Assembly (NCBI RefSeq): GCF_004924335.1
Contig: NZ_CP024633.1
Span: 3,038,001 to 3,102,000, forward strand
DNA length: 64,000 nt
Source: Mycobacteroides salmoniphilum
Lineage (GTDB): Bacteria > Actinomycetota > Actinomycetes > Mycobacteriales > Mycobacteriaceae
Reading direction: 5' to 3'
Position numbers and translations under genes: made by a program. The notes under the pieces are model-generated. The model had not been told where the DNA came from, did no database searches, and saw nothing but the letters and a program-made list of their open reading frames with translations. This document shows, piece after piece, positions 39,932 to 49,056 of the stretch (position 1 is its first letter; every line of letters starts with the position of its first letter).

Positions 39932-42900
39932 CTGATCACCACCAGCAGATCCCCACCCTCGACCTGAGAGGTCTCGGTCAACGCCACCCGCGCCACGGTT
40001 CCCGCCTTGGGCGCGGTGATGGAGGCCTCCATCTTCATGGCCTCGATGGTGCCAATGGTCTCCCCCGCAGTAACCTCCTGGCCCGACACCACATTGAGCG
40101 TCACCACGCCCGCGAAGGGCGCGGGCACATGATCGGCATTGGTCCGGTCGGCCTTCTCCGCACTGGCCACTGCGCTGTCGATGCTCCGGTCACGCACCTG
40201 CACGGGGCGTAGCTGACCATTGAGGATGCACATGACGGTCCGCATACCGCGCTCGTCGGCATCCGAGATCGCCTCGATCCCGATGAGCAGCTCGACGCCC
40301 TTCTCCAGCTTGACGCGGTGCTCCTCCCCGTACCGCAGGCCGTAGAAGAATTGGTTGGCCGAAAGCCGTGACGTGTCGCCGTACTGCTCGCGGTGGGCCA
40401 GGAATTCCTTGGTCGGACCGGGGAACAGCAGGCGGTTCAACGCTGCCCGCCGCGTCGCGCTGTCGCCATCGAGCTGTGCCGCGTCATCGGGCGTGAGCTC
40501 GACCTCCGCACGCGCGGGACCGCGACCTTCGAGTGCGCGCGTTCGGAACGGCTCGGGCCAGCCGCCGGGCGGGTCACCCAGCTCCCCGCGCAGGAATCCG
40601 ATCACCGACTCCGGGATATCGAAACGACCAGGATCCGAGGAAAATTCGTCGGCACTCACACCCGTACCCACCAACGCCAGGGCCAGGTCGCCGACCACCT
40701 TCGAGGACGGGGTCACCTTGACCAGACGTCCGAGCATCCGATCGGCGGCGGCATAACGTGCCTCGATCTCCTCGAACTGGTCCCCCAGGCCCAACGCGAT
40801 CGCCTGCTGGCGCAGGTTCGACAGCTGCCCACCGGGGATCTCGTGTGTGTACACCCGGCCCGTCGGTGACGGGAGCCCTGATTCGAAGGGGGCGTATACC
40901 TTTCGCAGCGCTTCCCAGTACGGCTCCAGATCGCACACCGCGGTCAGTGACACTCCGGTGTCGTACTCGCTGTGCGCGGCCGCTGCCACGATCGCCGACA
41001 ACGACGGCTGGCTGGTGGTTCCGGCCATGGGTGCCGCAGCGCCGTCCACCGCGTCGGCCCCGGCCTGCCAGGCCGCCAGGTAGGTCGCCAGCTGCCCACC
41101 CGCGGTGTCATGGGTGTGCACATGCACCGGCAGGTCGAACCGGGAGCGCAGTGCCGTCACCAGAGTCGCCGCCGCGGGCGGACGCAACAGGCCCGCCATG
41201 TCCTTGATCGCGAGCACATGTGCACCCGCGTCGACAATCTGCTCGGCAAGCTTGAGGTAGTAGTCCAACGTGTACAGGTTCTCGCCGGGGCTGGACAGAT
41301 CGCCGGTGTAACACATGGCGACCTCGGCGACCGAGCCGCCGACCTCACGCACGGCGTCAATTGCGGGGCGCATCGCCTCGATATTGTTGAGCGCGTCGAA
41401 GATTCGGTAGATGTCTACCCCGGTCGCGGTCGCCTCGCGAATGAACGCCTTGGTCACCGTCTCCGGATACGGCGTGTATCCCACAGTGTTTCGGCCACGC
41501 AGCAACATCTGCAGGCAGATGTTCGGGACGGCTTCACGCAGCTCGGCAAGCCGCTCCCACGGATCTTCCTTCAGAAAACGAAGCGCCACATCGTAAGTCG
41601 CGCCACCCCAGGCCTCGATCGAGAGCAACTCGGGAGTAAGCCGCGCCACGTACGGCGCGACCGCGAGCAGGCCGGTAGTGCGCACTCGAGTGGCCAACAG
41701 CGACTGGTGCGCGTCACGGAAGGTGGTGTCGGTCAGACCGACCGCCTTCTGCTCCCGCAGCGCCTTCGCGAATCCCTCGGGCCCCAGCGCCAATAGCCGC
41801 TGGCGCGAACCATCCGGCGCCGGTGCCGACAGATCCACCGCCGGCAACTTGTCATGCGGGTACACCTTCGAGGGCTTGGCCCCGTGAGGTTTGTTGACCG
41901 TGACATCGGCCAGGTAGTTCAGGATCTTCGTGCCGCGGTCGGCCGAGGATCGCGCCGTCAGCAGCTGCGGGCGCTCCTCGATGAATGAGGTCGTGACATG
42001 TCCCGACCGAAAGTCCGGGTCGTCCAGAACCGCCTGGAGGAACGGGATATTCGTGGCGACACCACGGATACGGAACTCGGCGACGGCGCGGCGGGCTCGC
42101 GCCACCGCGGTCTGGAAGTCCCGCCCGCGGCAGGTCAGCTTCACCAGCATGGAATCGAAATGCGCGCCCACCTCGGCACCCAGCGTCGTCCCACCATCCA
42201 GGCGGATACCCGCACCGCCCGGGCTGCGGTAGGCGGTGATGCGGCCGGTGTCTGGGCGGAACCCGTTGGCCGGATCCTCGGTGGTGATCCGGCATTGCAA
42301 GGCGAACCCGCGTGGCGGCGCCAACGTATCCTGATGCAGACCAAGGTCGTCCAGCGTCTCGCCGGAGGCGATGCGCAGCTGACTCGCCACCAGGTCCACG
42401 TCGGTGATCTCCTCGGTCACCGTGTGCTCCACCTGAATCCGGGGATTCATCTCGATGAAGACGTGACGACCGCGCTCATCAAGCAGGAATTCGACGGTGC
42501 CCGCGCAGCTATACCCGATGTGACGCGCGAAAGCGACAGCGTCCGAACAGATCTGCTCGCGCAGCTCGGCAGGCAGGTTGGGCGCAGGGGCTAGCTCGAT
42601 GACTTTCTGGTGGCGCCGCTGCACGCTACAGTCACGCTCGTAGAGGTGGATGACGTTGCCCGCGGTGTCCGCGAGGATCTGCACCTCAATGTGCCGAGGA
42701 TTGATGACGGCCTGTTCCAGAAAGACCGTCGGGTCCCCGAATGCCGACTCCGCTTCCCGGCTGGCCGCCTCGATCGCCTCGCGCAGCTGCTCGCGCTCGG
42801 CGACCCGGCGCATGCCGCGGCCACCACCACCGGCGACCGCCTTGACGAATACCGGAAACTCCATCGCCTCGGAGGCCGTCAGCAGCTCCTCGACCGAAGC

Positions 42901-43314
42901 CGAGGGCTCCGAGGACGCCAGCACCGGCAGCCCGGCCTCACGCGCGGCCGCGATCGCGCGGGCCTTATTACCCGTCAGCTCCAGGACGTCAGCGGGCGGT
43001 CCCACAAAGGTGATGCCCGCGCTGGCGCATGCCGCCGCCAGTTCGGGATTCTCCGACAGGAATCCATAACCGGGGTAGATGGCGTCGGCGCCGGCGTTCT
43101 TGGCCGCTTTGACCACCTCGGAGACCGACAGGTAGGCGCGGACCGGATGCCCCTTTTCGCCAATCTGGTACGCCTCATCGGCCTTCAGCCGATGACCCGA
43201 GTTGCGATCTTCGTAGGGGTAGACAGCGACGGTCGCGGCACCTAGTTCGTAGGCGGCACGAAATGCCCGGATCGCGATCTCACCGCGATTGGCGACAAGA
43301 ACCTTCGAGAACAT
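39928..43314 (-). CDS. pyc: pyruvate carboxylase
   Basis: Biotin enzyme making oxaloacetate from pyruvate, 1128 residues. It has a biotin carboxylase (KAVAGGGGRGMR ATP loop; EMNPRIQVEHTVTEE), a carboxyltransferase (TTFRDAHQSLLATR; metal site HTHDTAGGQ), and a biotin-carrier domain with EAMKME (Lys1094). The ATG at 43314 matches homologues; a GTG two codons upstream is possible. Confidence 0.97.
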   Translation of the reverse strand: MFSKVLVANRGEIAIRAFRAAYELGAATVAVYPYEDRNSGHRLKADEAYQIGEKGHPVRAYLSVSEVVKAAKNAGADAIYPGYGFLSENPELAAACASAGITFVGPPADVLELTGNKARAIAAAREAGLPVLASSEPSASVEELLTASEAMEFPVFVKAVAGGGGRGMRRVAEREQLREAIEAASREAESAFGDPTVFLEQAVINPRHIEVQILADTAGNVIHLYERDCSVQRRHQKVIELAPAPNLPAELREQICSDAVAFARHIGYSCAGTVEFLLDERGRHVFIEMNPRIQVEHTVTEEITDVDLVASQLRIASGETLDDLGLHQDTLAPPRGFALQCRITTEDPANGFRPDTGRITAYRSPGGAGIRLDGGTTLGAEVGAHFDSMLVKLTCRGRDFQTAVARARRAVAEFRIRGVATNIPFLQAVLDDPDFRSGHVTTSFIEERPQLLTARSSADRGTKILNYLADVTVNKPHGAKPSKVYPHDKLPAVDLSAPAPDGSRQRLLALGPEGFAKALREQKAVGLTDTTFRDAHQSLLATRVRTTGLLAVAPYVARLTPELLSIEAWGGATYDVALRFLKEDPWERLAELREAVPNICLQMLLRGRNTVGYTPYPETVTKAFIREATATGVDIYRIFDALNNIEAMRPAIDAVREVGGSVAEVAMCYTGDLSSPGENLYTLDYYLKLAEQIVDAGAHVLAIKDMAGLLRPPAAATLVTALRSRFDLPVHVHTHDTAGGQLATYLAAWQAGADAVDGAAAPMAGTTSQPSLSAIVAAAAHSEYDTGVSLTAVCDLEPYWEALRKVYAPFESGLPSPTGRVYTHEIPGGQLSNLRQQAIALGLGDQFEEIEARYAAADRMLGRLVKVTPSSKVVGDLALALVGTGVSADEFSSDPGRFDIPESVIGFLRGELGDPPGGWPEPFRTRALEGRGPARAEVELTPDDAAQLDGDSATRRAALNRLLFPGPTKEFLAHREQYGDTSRLSANQFFYGLRYGEEHRVKLEKGVELLIGIEAISDADERGMRTVMCILNGQLRPVQVRDRSIDSAVASAEKADRTNADHVPAPFAGVVTLNVVSGQEVTAGETIGTIEAMKMEASITAPKAGTVARVALTETSQVEGGDLLVVIS

Positions 43315-43337
43315 AGTCACAGACCGTACCGTGAGGA

Positions 43338-43361
43338 TTCAGCGAACGCGCGTCCGCTGAA
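43338..43361 (-). terminator. hairpin between the VKOR gene and pyc
   Basis: TTCAGCG and CGCTGAA form a perfect 7-bp stem around a 10-base GC-rich loop, just downstream of the VKOR gene. There is no T run. It may end the esterase-DsbA-VKOR transcript. Confidence 0.4.
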
Positions 43362-43375
43362 CTTCACAATTCGGT

Positions 43376-43945
43376 TCAGACGAGTGTGATCCAGTAATCC
43401 CAGAATCGCTCGACAATTGCCAGGATCACCGCGACGTACCAGAAAGCCACCAGCGACCATCGCCATTGGTAGAGGACCCTCGCCCAGCGATGAGATCCCA
43501 ATGGCCGCAAGGCAATCGATGTACTGACCACCAACAGCGGAATCGTGACCGTCCACACAACCATGCAGTACGGGCACAGCGCACCGATCCGGTACAGACT
43601 CTGGAATATCAACCAGTGGACGAAGGCCGCGCCCAGCAGGCTTCCGATGGCCAGACCACCCCAGTACCAGCGTGGCAGCTCCACCTTGGCGACCGCCAGC
43701 ACGCCCGTCACCAGCACCACCGTGAACGCCACGATGCCGATGAGCGAGTTGGGGAATCCGAAGGCCGAGGCCTGCTCGGTCGTCATCACGGAGCCGCAGG
43801 AGATGATCGGGTTCAGGCTGCAGGACGGGACGTACGTCGGGTCGAGCAGGATCTCGATCTTCTCGATGGTCAGAGCCAGCGCGGCGGCCAGCCCGGCGAC
43901 CCCGGCGGCCAGGACGTACCAGGCGGTCGCGGGGCGGATCGTCAC
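43376..43945 (-). CDS. vitamin K epoxide reductase-family membrane protein (VKOR)
   Basis: Quinone-coupled oxidoreductase of 189 residues that reoxidises the DsbA partner next to it. Four or five helices, the loop Cys pair (PSCSLNPIISCG) and the active-site CPYC in GALCPYCMVVW are all present. The GTG at 43945 overlaps the dsbA stop (GTGA). Homologue of Rv2968c. Confidence 0.93.
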   Translation of the reverse strand: MTIRPATAWYVLAAGVAGLAAALALTIEKIEILLDPTYVPSCSLNPIISCGSVMTTEQASAFGFPNSLIGIVAFTVVLVTGVLAVAKVELPRWYWGGLAIGSLLGAAFVHWLIFQSLYRIGALCPYCMVVWTVTIPLLVVSTSIALRPLGSHRWARVLYQWRWSLVAFWYVAVILAIVERFWDYWITLV

Positions 43946-44721
43946 GTCAGGCCCGGAACAGGTCCGGTGATGTCCGTAACGGCCTTGATCAGGTCTGCCG
44001 GGGTGGCGTCCCGCCCGAGCTCCCAGTCCTTGCCGTTGATCCGGATGGTCGGTGTGGCCTGGATGTTGAGCTTCGGGCCGAGCTCCTTGACCATGTTGAT
44101 GTACTTCTTGTCCTTGATGCACTTGGATACCGCATCGGACGCGCCCACCGCCTTGGCCTGATCGATCAACCACTTGTCGTCGTGCCAGGTCTTGGCGTTG
44201 ACCTCATCGGGCTGCTTGTTCGGGTCATAGAGCACGGAGTGGAACTTGAGGAACAGCTCGTCGGACTGGTCGGCCACACAGTAGGCCGCCGCCGAAGCCC
44301 GCGACGAATAGTCGCGTTTGAGCCGGGGCACATCCAGGATCCCCACCATGTTGTAGTCGGCACGCACCGCGCCGGTATCAATGAGCTTCTTGACGGTGGG
44401 CCCGAATTCCTGTTCGAACATGGCGCACGCCGGGCAGATCGGATCCTCGATCAGAGTCAGGACGACCTTGGGGTCGGTGGTTCCCTCTTTGGTGATGAGT
44501 TTGGCCGGCCCCGGTGTGACCACCTCGACCGCCTTGACCTCACCCGCGGGCGGAGCGGGCGGCCCCGGGTCCTTCTTGTTCTTGATGACGATGAAACCCA
44601 CCAGCCCCGCGGCGAACAACACGACGATCGCCGTGAGCGCGATTTGGATCAGCTGGCTTCGGCGCTGCTCCGACTTCTTGAGGTCGTAGCTGGGGGGTTG
44701 CTTCGGTTTGGCCACGCGCAC
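43942..44721 (-). CDS. dsbA: membrane-anchored DsbA-like thiol oxidase
   Basis: A 259-residue protein with one N-terminal helix (about 28-47) and an exported thioredoxin/DsbA domain: active-site C96-PA-C99, cis-Pro region QATPTIRING. Homologue of Rv2969c. Introduces disulfides in exported proteins and is recycled by the neighbouring VKOR. Starts at GTG 44721 or two codons later; it lies 17 bases after the esterase gene. Confidence 0.93.
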   Translation of the reverse strand: MRVAKPKQPPSYDLKKSEQRRSQLIQIALTAIVVLFAAGLVGFIVIKNKKDPGPPAPPAGEVKAVEVVTPGPAKLITKEGTTDPKVVLTLIEDPICPACAMFEQEFGPTVKKLIDTGAVRADYNMVGILDVPRLKRDYSSRASAAAYCVADQSDELFLKFHSVLYDPNKQPDEVNAKTWHDDKWLIDQAKAVGASDAVSKCIKDKKYINMVKELGPKLNIQATPTIRINGKDWELGRDATPADLIKAVTDITGPVPGLT

Positions 44722-44738
44722 AGCCTACCGGGCAGAAA

Positions 44739-45785
44739 TTAGCGAGACAGGTGTGCGCGCAGCGCCGAGGTCAGCTCGTCCACGGCCGCCGCCGGAGCGC
44801 CGCGCAGCCGGGCCATGTTGTAGAAGCCGTGAATCAGCGACCCCTGTACCCGCAGGTCCACCGGCACTCCGGCGGCCCGCAGCTTCTCCGCATACTCGTT
44901 GCCTTCATCGCGCAGCGGGTCGAAGCCCGCGGTCGTGATGAGTGCCGGGGGCAATCCCGCCAGGTCCGCGGCCAGAATCGGTGACACTTGGGGGTCGGAC
45001 TTGTCGACATCGGACCCGTCGAAGTAGTGACCTTCGAACATGTCCATGGCCGCCTTGGTAAGGAAGAAGCCCTCGGCGAAGAGATCGCGCGACGGCCGCC
45101 GCACGGTGAAGTCGACGGCCGGATAGATCAGGAACTGCAGCAGCGGCAGTTGTGCACCGGTGTCGCGCGCCTGCTGCGACACAACGGCGGCGAGGTTGCC
45201 GCCCGCACTGTCACCGCCCACCGCAACCCTGTCGGGTGTGGCGCCGAGTTCACCGGCATGCTCAACGGCCCAGAGATAGGCGGCCAGGCAATCCTCGATC
45301 GCGGCAGGTGCCGGATGTTCGGGGGCCAGCCGATAGTCCACCGACAGCACCGGGACGCCGGCATCACGACAGGTCTGTCGACAGGCCTGGTCGTGTGTCT
45401 CCAGATCGCCGATCACCCAGCCGCCGCCGTGGAAGAACACCAGCACCGCACCGGTGTTCTCGACCACCGGCCGGTAGTGCCGGACCGGGATGGGGCCGGC
45501 AGGCCCGGGAATGGAGAAATTGCGTACCTGCCCGACGGGGGTGCTGAACGACAGCAGCGCCGACTGCTTCCGGATGTTGGCGCGACTCTCCTCAACGTCC
45601 TCGCCCTTGGTGATCTCGCCCTCTCCCATCAGTTCCATTCCGCGCAGCAACAGCTGAGTAGACGGATCGAGGATGTTGCCGTCGATGATCACCTGGCGAC
45701 CGGCCATCGCTCGTCGAATCGCGAGGGGAATGTGCGGTGTCGCGGCGGTGCTGACACGCAGGGCGAGGTCGCGTAAAGGGCTCAC
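44739..45785 (-). CDS. lipN: HSL-family esterase/lipase (LipN-like)
   Basis: A 348-residue carboxylesterase. It has oxyanion motif HGGGW (119-123), nucleophile in GDSAG (Ser193), acid in GFDPLRDEG and His in LIHGFYN, all intact. The position before dsbA and VKOR matches Rv2970c (LipN). GTG start at 45785, predicted leaderless. Confidence 0.9.
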   Translation of the reverse strand: MSPLRDLALRVSTAATPHIPLAIRRAMAGRQVIIDGNILDPSTQLLLRGMELMGEGEITKGEDVEESRANIRKQSALLSFSTPVGQVRNFSIPGPAGPIPVRHYRPVVENTGAVLVFFHGGGWVIGDLETHDQACRQTCRDAGVPVLSVDYRLAPEHPAPAAIEDCLAAYLWAVEHAGELGATPDRVAVGGDSAGGNLAAVVSQQARDTGAQLPLLQFLIYPAVDFTVRRPSRDLFAEGFFLTKAAMDMFEGHYFDGSDVDKSDPQVSPILAADLAGLPPALITTAGFDPLRDEGNEYAEKLRAAGVPVDLRVQGSLIHGFYNMARLRGAPAAAVDELTSALRAHLSR

Positions 45786-45791
45786 GACGTA

Positions 45792-45814
45792 ACCGTAGCG
45801 AGTACTCCTAGGCT
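45792..45814. promoter_or_regulatory. back-to-back leaderless promoters (lipN / LLM)
   Basis: TACGGT (minus strand, 45797-45792) and TAGGCT (plus strand, 45809-45814) each fit TANNNT. Each ends exactly 6 bases before its start codon (45785 and 45821). The two divergent genes share only 35 bases of intergenic DNA. Confidence 0.6.
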
Positions 45815-45820
45815 GCCGGT

Positions 45821-46705
45821 ATGGATATCGGCATTGCCCTGCCCTTCATGTGCCGGCAGTACACCCGCGAGTCGACCATCACCTGGGCCCGCCGCGCCGA
45901 GGAGGGAGGGTTCTCCACGATCTCCTCCGGTGAGCGGATCTCGTATCACAACCAGGAGATGTGGGTGACGCTCGCGGCAGCGGCGGCGGTCACCGAACGC
46001 ATCCGGATACTCGCGAATGTCTCTGTGCTGCCGGCGCATCCGGTGCCGCTGGTCGCGAAACAAGCCGCGACGCTGGATGTGCTGTCCGAGGGCCGGTTCA
46101 CCCTGGGGGTGGGTGTTGGCGGCCGCGAACACGACTACCGATCGTTGGACGCGTCCTTCGACCGACGCCACCAGCGCCTCGATGACCAAGTCGCCGAGCT
46201 GCGGCGGCTCTGGCGGGGTGAGCCTCCGTTCGAAGGTGCCGACCCAGTGGGCCCCGCACCTGTTCAGGCCGGCGGCCCTCCCATCGTCGCCGCCGCGATC
46301 GGTCCGAAATCGCTGGCCCGCGCGGCACAATGGGCTGACGGCATCACCGGCTTCAGCGTTTCCGGGGCACCCTCCGAGCTTGCCTACTCCGCCGGGGCCG
46401 CACGCGCGGCATGGCAGCAGGCTGGGCATGCCGAACCGCCGCTGCTGTCGAGCGGGTGTTTCTACACGCTGGGGATTCCCGACGCCCAGTCCGAACTCAA
46501 ACAGTTCACCAGCGACTACCTCGCCATCTTCGGACCGCAGATAGCCGAGAATGTTCCGAAGACGTTGACCAACTTCGATGCCGACGCGCTGAACCGCACC
46601 CTCGACGGAGCCGAGGAGGCCGGGCTCGATGAATTCATCCTCGTGCCGGGGGCGTCCGATATCGCGGTGATCGAGGCGACCGTCGAACTCATCCAGACGC
46701 GCTGA
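45821..46705 (+). CDS. LLM-class F420/flavin-dependent oxidoreductase
   Basis: A 294-residue luciferase-like TIM barrel (MDIGIALPFMCRQYTRES, EGRFTLGVGVGGREHDY, PIVAAAIGPKSLARAAQWADG). Substrate and cofactor are not decidable. Predicted leaderless from TAGGCT. Its last 75 bases are found again, diverged, at 48980, beyond the lipase-TetR cassette. Confidence 0.85.
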   Translation: MDIGIALPFMCRQYTRESTITWARRAEEGGFSTISSGERISYHNQEMWVTLAAAAAVTERIRILANVSVLPAHPVPLVAKQAATLDVLSEGRFTLGVGVGGREHDYRSLDASFDRRHQRLDDQVAELRRLWRGEPPFEGADPVGPAPVQAGGPPIVAAAIGPKSLARAAQWADGITGFSVSGAPSELAYSAGAARAAWQQAGHAEPPLLSSGCFYTLGIPDAQSELKQFTSDYLAIFGPQIAENVPKTLTNFDADALNRTLDGAEEAGLDEFILVPGASDIAVIEATVELIQTR

Positions 46706-46707
46706 CC
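46631..46707. repeat. junction repeat B, copy 1
   Basis: The 3' end of the LLM gene. Aligns directly with 48980-49056 with about a dozen mismatches in 77 bases and no gaps. Both copies read GCGTCCGATATCGC and GAACTCATC exactly. Confidence 0.88.
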
Positions 46708-46887
46708 CCGGGTGAGTTGATCGCCCACGCCGCGGGCATTTCCCTCTGCCCGGCAATCGGTGGCAAGCCGGGACGTAGCAGCGAAAGGTCCTCGAACAGT
46801 GTGTGATTCAGATGCCGCCCGAGGAACTTGTCCGCGAGGAAATGACTTCTCCTCTGAAGTTCGCGGTGCAGCGAGGACCCCGCACCA

Positions 46888-46907
46888 ATGAGACAATGGT
46901 GTATCAT
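46888..46907. promoter_or_regulatory. TetR-type operator over the lipase promoter
   Basis: ATGAGAC-N6-GTATCAT, an inverted repeat with one mismatch. TATCAT inside it (46902-46907) fits a -10 box, so a bound repressor would block transcription. The same pattern occurs before the tetR gene at 48879-48898. Confidence 0.65.
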
Positions 46908-46961
46908 TTGAGCCGACTATGGCGCATGCATGGGCGGGTCACGCCCGTTTAAGGAGTTGTT

Positions 46962-48206
46962 GTGGTGTCCATGAATTTTGACCGGAGATGGGGCGCAGTT
47001 GCCGGAGTGCTGATGTTGGCCGGAGCACTGGCGGGGTGTTCCTCGCCTCAATCATCACCGGAGCGGGCACACATGAATTTCCAGGTGAGTACGGATTCTC
47101 AGGGCACTTACGAAGTACCGTCCCCCTTACCCGAAGGCAATCGTGGCGATCTGATTGCCTCGGCCGACCAGGGATCGGACGTGGGCTTAAGGGCGTCGAG
47201 TCGGGTAACCCTTCTCTATCGCTCAGTGAATTCACGGGGACAGGATGTAGTTGTCAGCGGCGTTTTACTGATTCCACACGGAGAAGTACCCGCCGGCGGC
47301 TGGCCACTGATTTCCTGGGCGCACGGAACAGTGGGTATCGCGGACCGTTGCGCCCCCTCCCACTCCCCCACGATGGGTGGCGAATTTAACGGGGAGTACG
47401 TGAAGTCACTATTGAATGCCGGCTACGCAGTCGCGGCCACCGACTATATCGGCTTAGGCACCCCCGGCGATCACACCTACATGGGTGCCATCGACCAAGG
47501 TAATGCCGTGGCCGATATCGTCCCGGCCGTCCGCCAAATCAACCCCCATTTGTCCGAGAATTGGTTCGTCATCGGACACTCGCAAGGTGGGGCGGCAGCA
47601 CTGTCCGCCACACGTGCAGGCGTCAAGGGTCAGCAGCCCAGCGGCCTTAAGGCCGTGATTGCGATCGGTCCAGGCAACTCGGCGGAGAGTGCGCTTCAGG
47701 CGGTGATCGACGGGACGGACACAGACCCATTCGCTCCCGCCCTGGACCTCTTTGTTTTGATCGGGGCCGCCGCCGCCGATCAAAACATACATCTGGAAGA
47801 GATTTTGTCTCCACAAGGACAGAAAATCATGGACGAGGTGCGAAACAATACGTGTCTAGCTGACCTACTGAATAACACAAGAAATCTGCCCGGAGCCGAT
47901 ATCTTTCTTCATGATTCTCAAACCATTGCAGAGTTAAGCCAACGCCTAAAAATATATGGAAATCCGGACAACGGACCTACTAATGGTCCTGTATTAATCA
48001 TTACCGGAGATGCCGACACTATCGTCCCCACGGCCGGCACACTCAAACTTATCGATAGTCTCCGCCAACAAGGGTCGGAAATTGAGGACCTTGTCTTACC
48101 CGGACAGGGCCACATAGAACCCCTCTACGATTCCTTCTGTGAACAACAACAGTTTCTAGCAGCCCATGGCGGTCCGCCGGCACCACCAACCTGCCCAAAA
48201 CGCTAA
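46962..48206 (+). CDS. secretory lipase-family lipoprotein
   Basis: A 414-residue LIP-type (PF03583-like) lipase. Signal peptide with lipobox LAGC (Cys about 26). Nucleophile in IGHSQGG, acid in TGDADTIVP and His in GQGHIEPL. AAGGAG (46951-46956) serves the GTG at 46962 or 46965; an ATG at 46971 is spaced too far. The second half uses AT-rich codons unusual here. It is convergent with its probable repressor. Confidence 0.85.
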   Translation: MVSMNFDRRWGAVAGVLMLAGALAGCSSPQSSPERAHMNFQVSTDSQGTYEVPSPLPEGNRGDLIASADQGSDVGLRASSRVTLLYRSVNSRGQDVVVSGVLLIPHGEVPAGGWPLISWAHGTVGIADRCAPSHSPTMGGEFNGEYVKSLLNAGYAVAATDYIGLGTPGDHTYMGAIDQGNAVADIVPAVRQINPHLSENWFVIGHSQGGAAALSATRAGVKGQQPSGLKAVIAIGPGNSAESALQAVIDGTDTDPFAPALDLFVLIGAAAADQNIHLEEILSPQGQKIMDEVRNNTCLADLLNNTRNLPGADIFLHDSQTIAELSQRLKIYGNPDNGPTNGPVLIITGDADTIVPTAGTLKLIDSLRQQGSEIEDLVLPGQGHIEPLYDSFCEQQQFLAAHGGPPAPPTCPKR

Positions 48207-48297
48207 ACAGGCCTGAGGCTATGTGGACGTGCTCAGAGTGGTTGCCAGTGGTAAGCGAAATCGATAGGCGGCACAGCCAGTATCGCCCACTGACGCC

Positions 48298-48840
48298 TCA
48301 GGGAGTGTTCACCCCATGCAGCATCAGACTGGCGATCATGTGGGAGAAATCTCGGCGGGCGACCCTTCCAGTCTGGATGGCCCAGGCCGCGCCGGTGACC
48401 AGGCTGAAGAAGACTTCGGTAAGCCACACCGCCGTCAAATCGGTACGGAACTGGCCGGTTTTTTGCCCTCGCGCAAACAGCGCGGTGATCTGACCCTCAA
48501 CACCTGAAAAGCCTTCAAGAGTCTCGGGAAGGTCCAGATTCTGATACTGGGCATATATGAGAACCAGTTGGTCTGCTATCGGCTCACAGGCCCCGACCAG
48601 CCGCTCCAAGGCGTCGGTCGCCGAGTCCTCGGTCAACCGCGCTCCGGCCAACGCCGACTCCATACTGGTCACCGCCAGCACGGTCAATGCTTCTATCAAT
48701 GCGGCTCGGCCCACAAAATGTCGATGAAGCGTCGCGCGGCTCACTCCCACCGCCGCCGCGATCTCATCCATGGTCGCCGCCGGCTGTCTACCCAAGAAGA
48801 CAGCCGCCGCATGCAACAAGCTGTCACGGCTCACAGCCAT
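48298..48840 (-). CDS. TetR-family repressor of the lipase cassette
   Basis: A 180-residue regulator. The helix-turn-helix is near residues 24-44 (TMDEIAAAVGVSRATLHRHF). The C-terminal ligand domain is diverged as usual. Operators of the same form (ATGnGAC-N6-GTnTCAT) lie before this gene and before the lipase, so it probably represses both. Confidence 0.88.
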   Translation of the reverse strand: MAVSRDSLLHAAAVFLGRQPAATMDEIAAAVGVSRATLHRHFVGRAALIEALTVLAVTSMESALAGARLTEDSATDALERLVGACEPIADQLVLIYAQYQNLDLPETLEGFSGVEGQITALFARGQKTGQFRTDLTAVWLTEVFFSLVTGAAWAIQTGRVARRDFSHMIASLMLHGVNTP

Positions 48841-48878
48841 TTGCCCTCCCGGTTGCTCCGCGAATAGCGGTATCTCAT

Positions 48879-48898
48879 ATGCGACATAATCGTCTCAT
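48879..48898. promoter_or_regulatory. TetR-type operator upstream of tetR
   Basis: ATGCGAC-N6-GTCTCAT, the same 7-6-7 layout as the lipase operator (46888-46907), with one mismatch between arms. It lies 39 bases before the tetR start codon, consistent with autoregulation. Confidence 0.65.
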
Positions 48899-48979
48899 AT
48901 TCGGCAGGGTTGACTTGGCGTGCTGACACTGGACCCGACCGAACGACGACGGACCCGAAGCAGTACAGGCTCGACGCGT

Positions 48980-49056
48980 TAATTGATCCTCGCGCCAGGG
49001 GCGTCCGATATCGCAGTGATCGAGGAGACGATCGAACTCATCGAGAAGCGCTAGCC
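48980..49056. repeat. junction repeat B, copy 2 (LLM 3'-end remnant)
   Basis: Second copy of the LLM gene's 3' end. In the LLM frame it still reads LILAPGASDIAVIEETIELI then EKR and a stop, but the codon before it is TAA and upstream sequence is out of frame. The cutinase stop lies inside it, so this copy keeps the old LLM-cutinase overlap. Confidence 0.88.

Noticed and set aside
44000..44173. Longer start for the VKOR gene within the DsbA gene
   Set aside because: The added residues are an out-of-frame reading of dsbA; the GTG in the GTGA overlap gives the normal VKOR N-terminus.
46689..46907. 72-codon leftward frame upstream of the secreted lipase
   Set aside because: It begins inside the operator and has no ribosome site or recognisable domain. 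It might be the tail of a lost gene, but nothing firm supports it.
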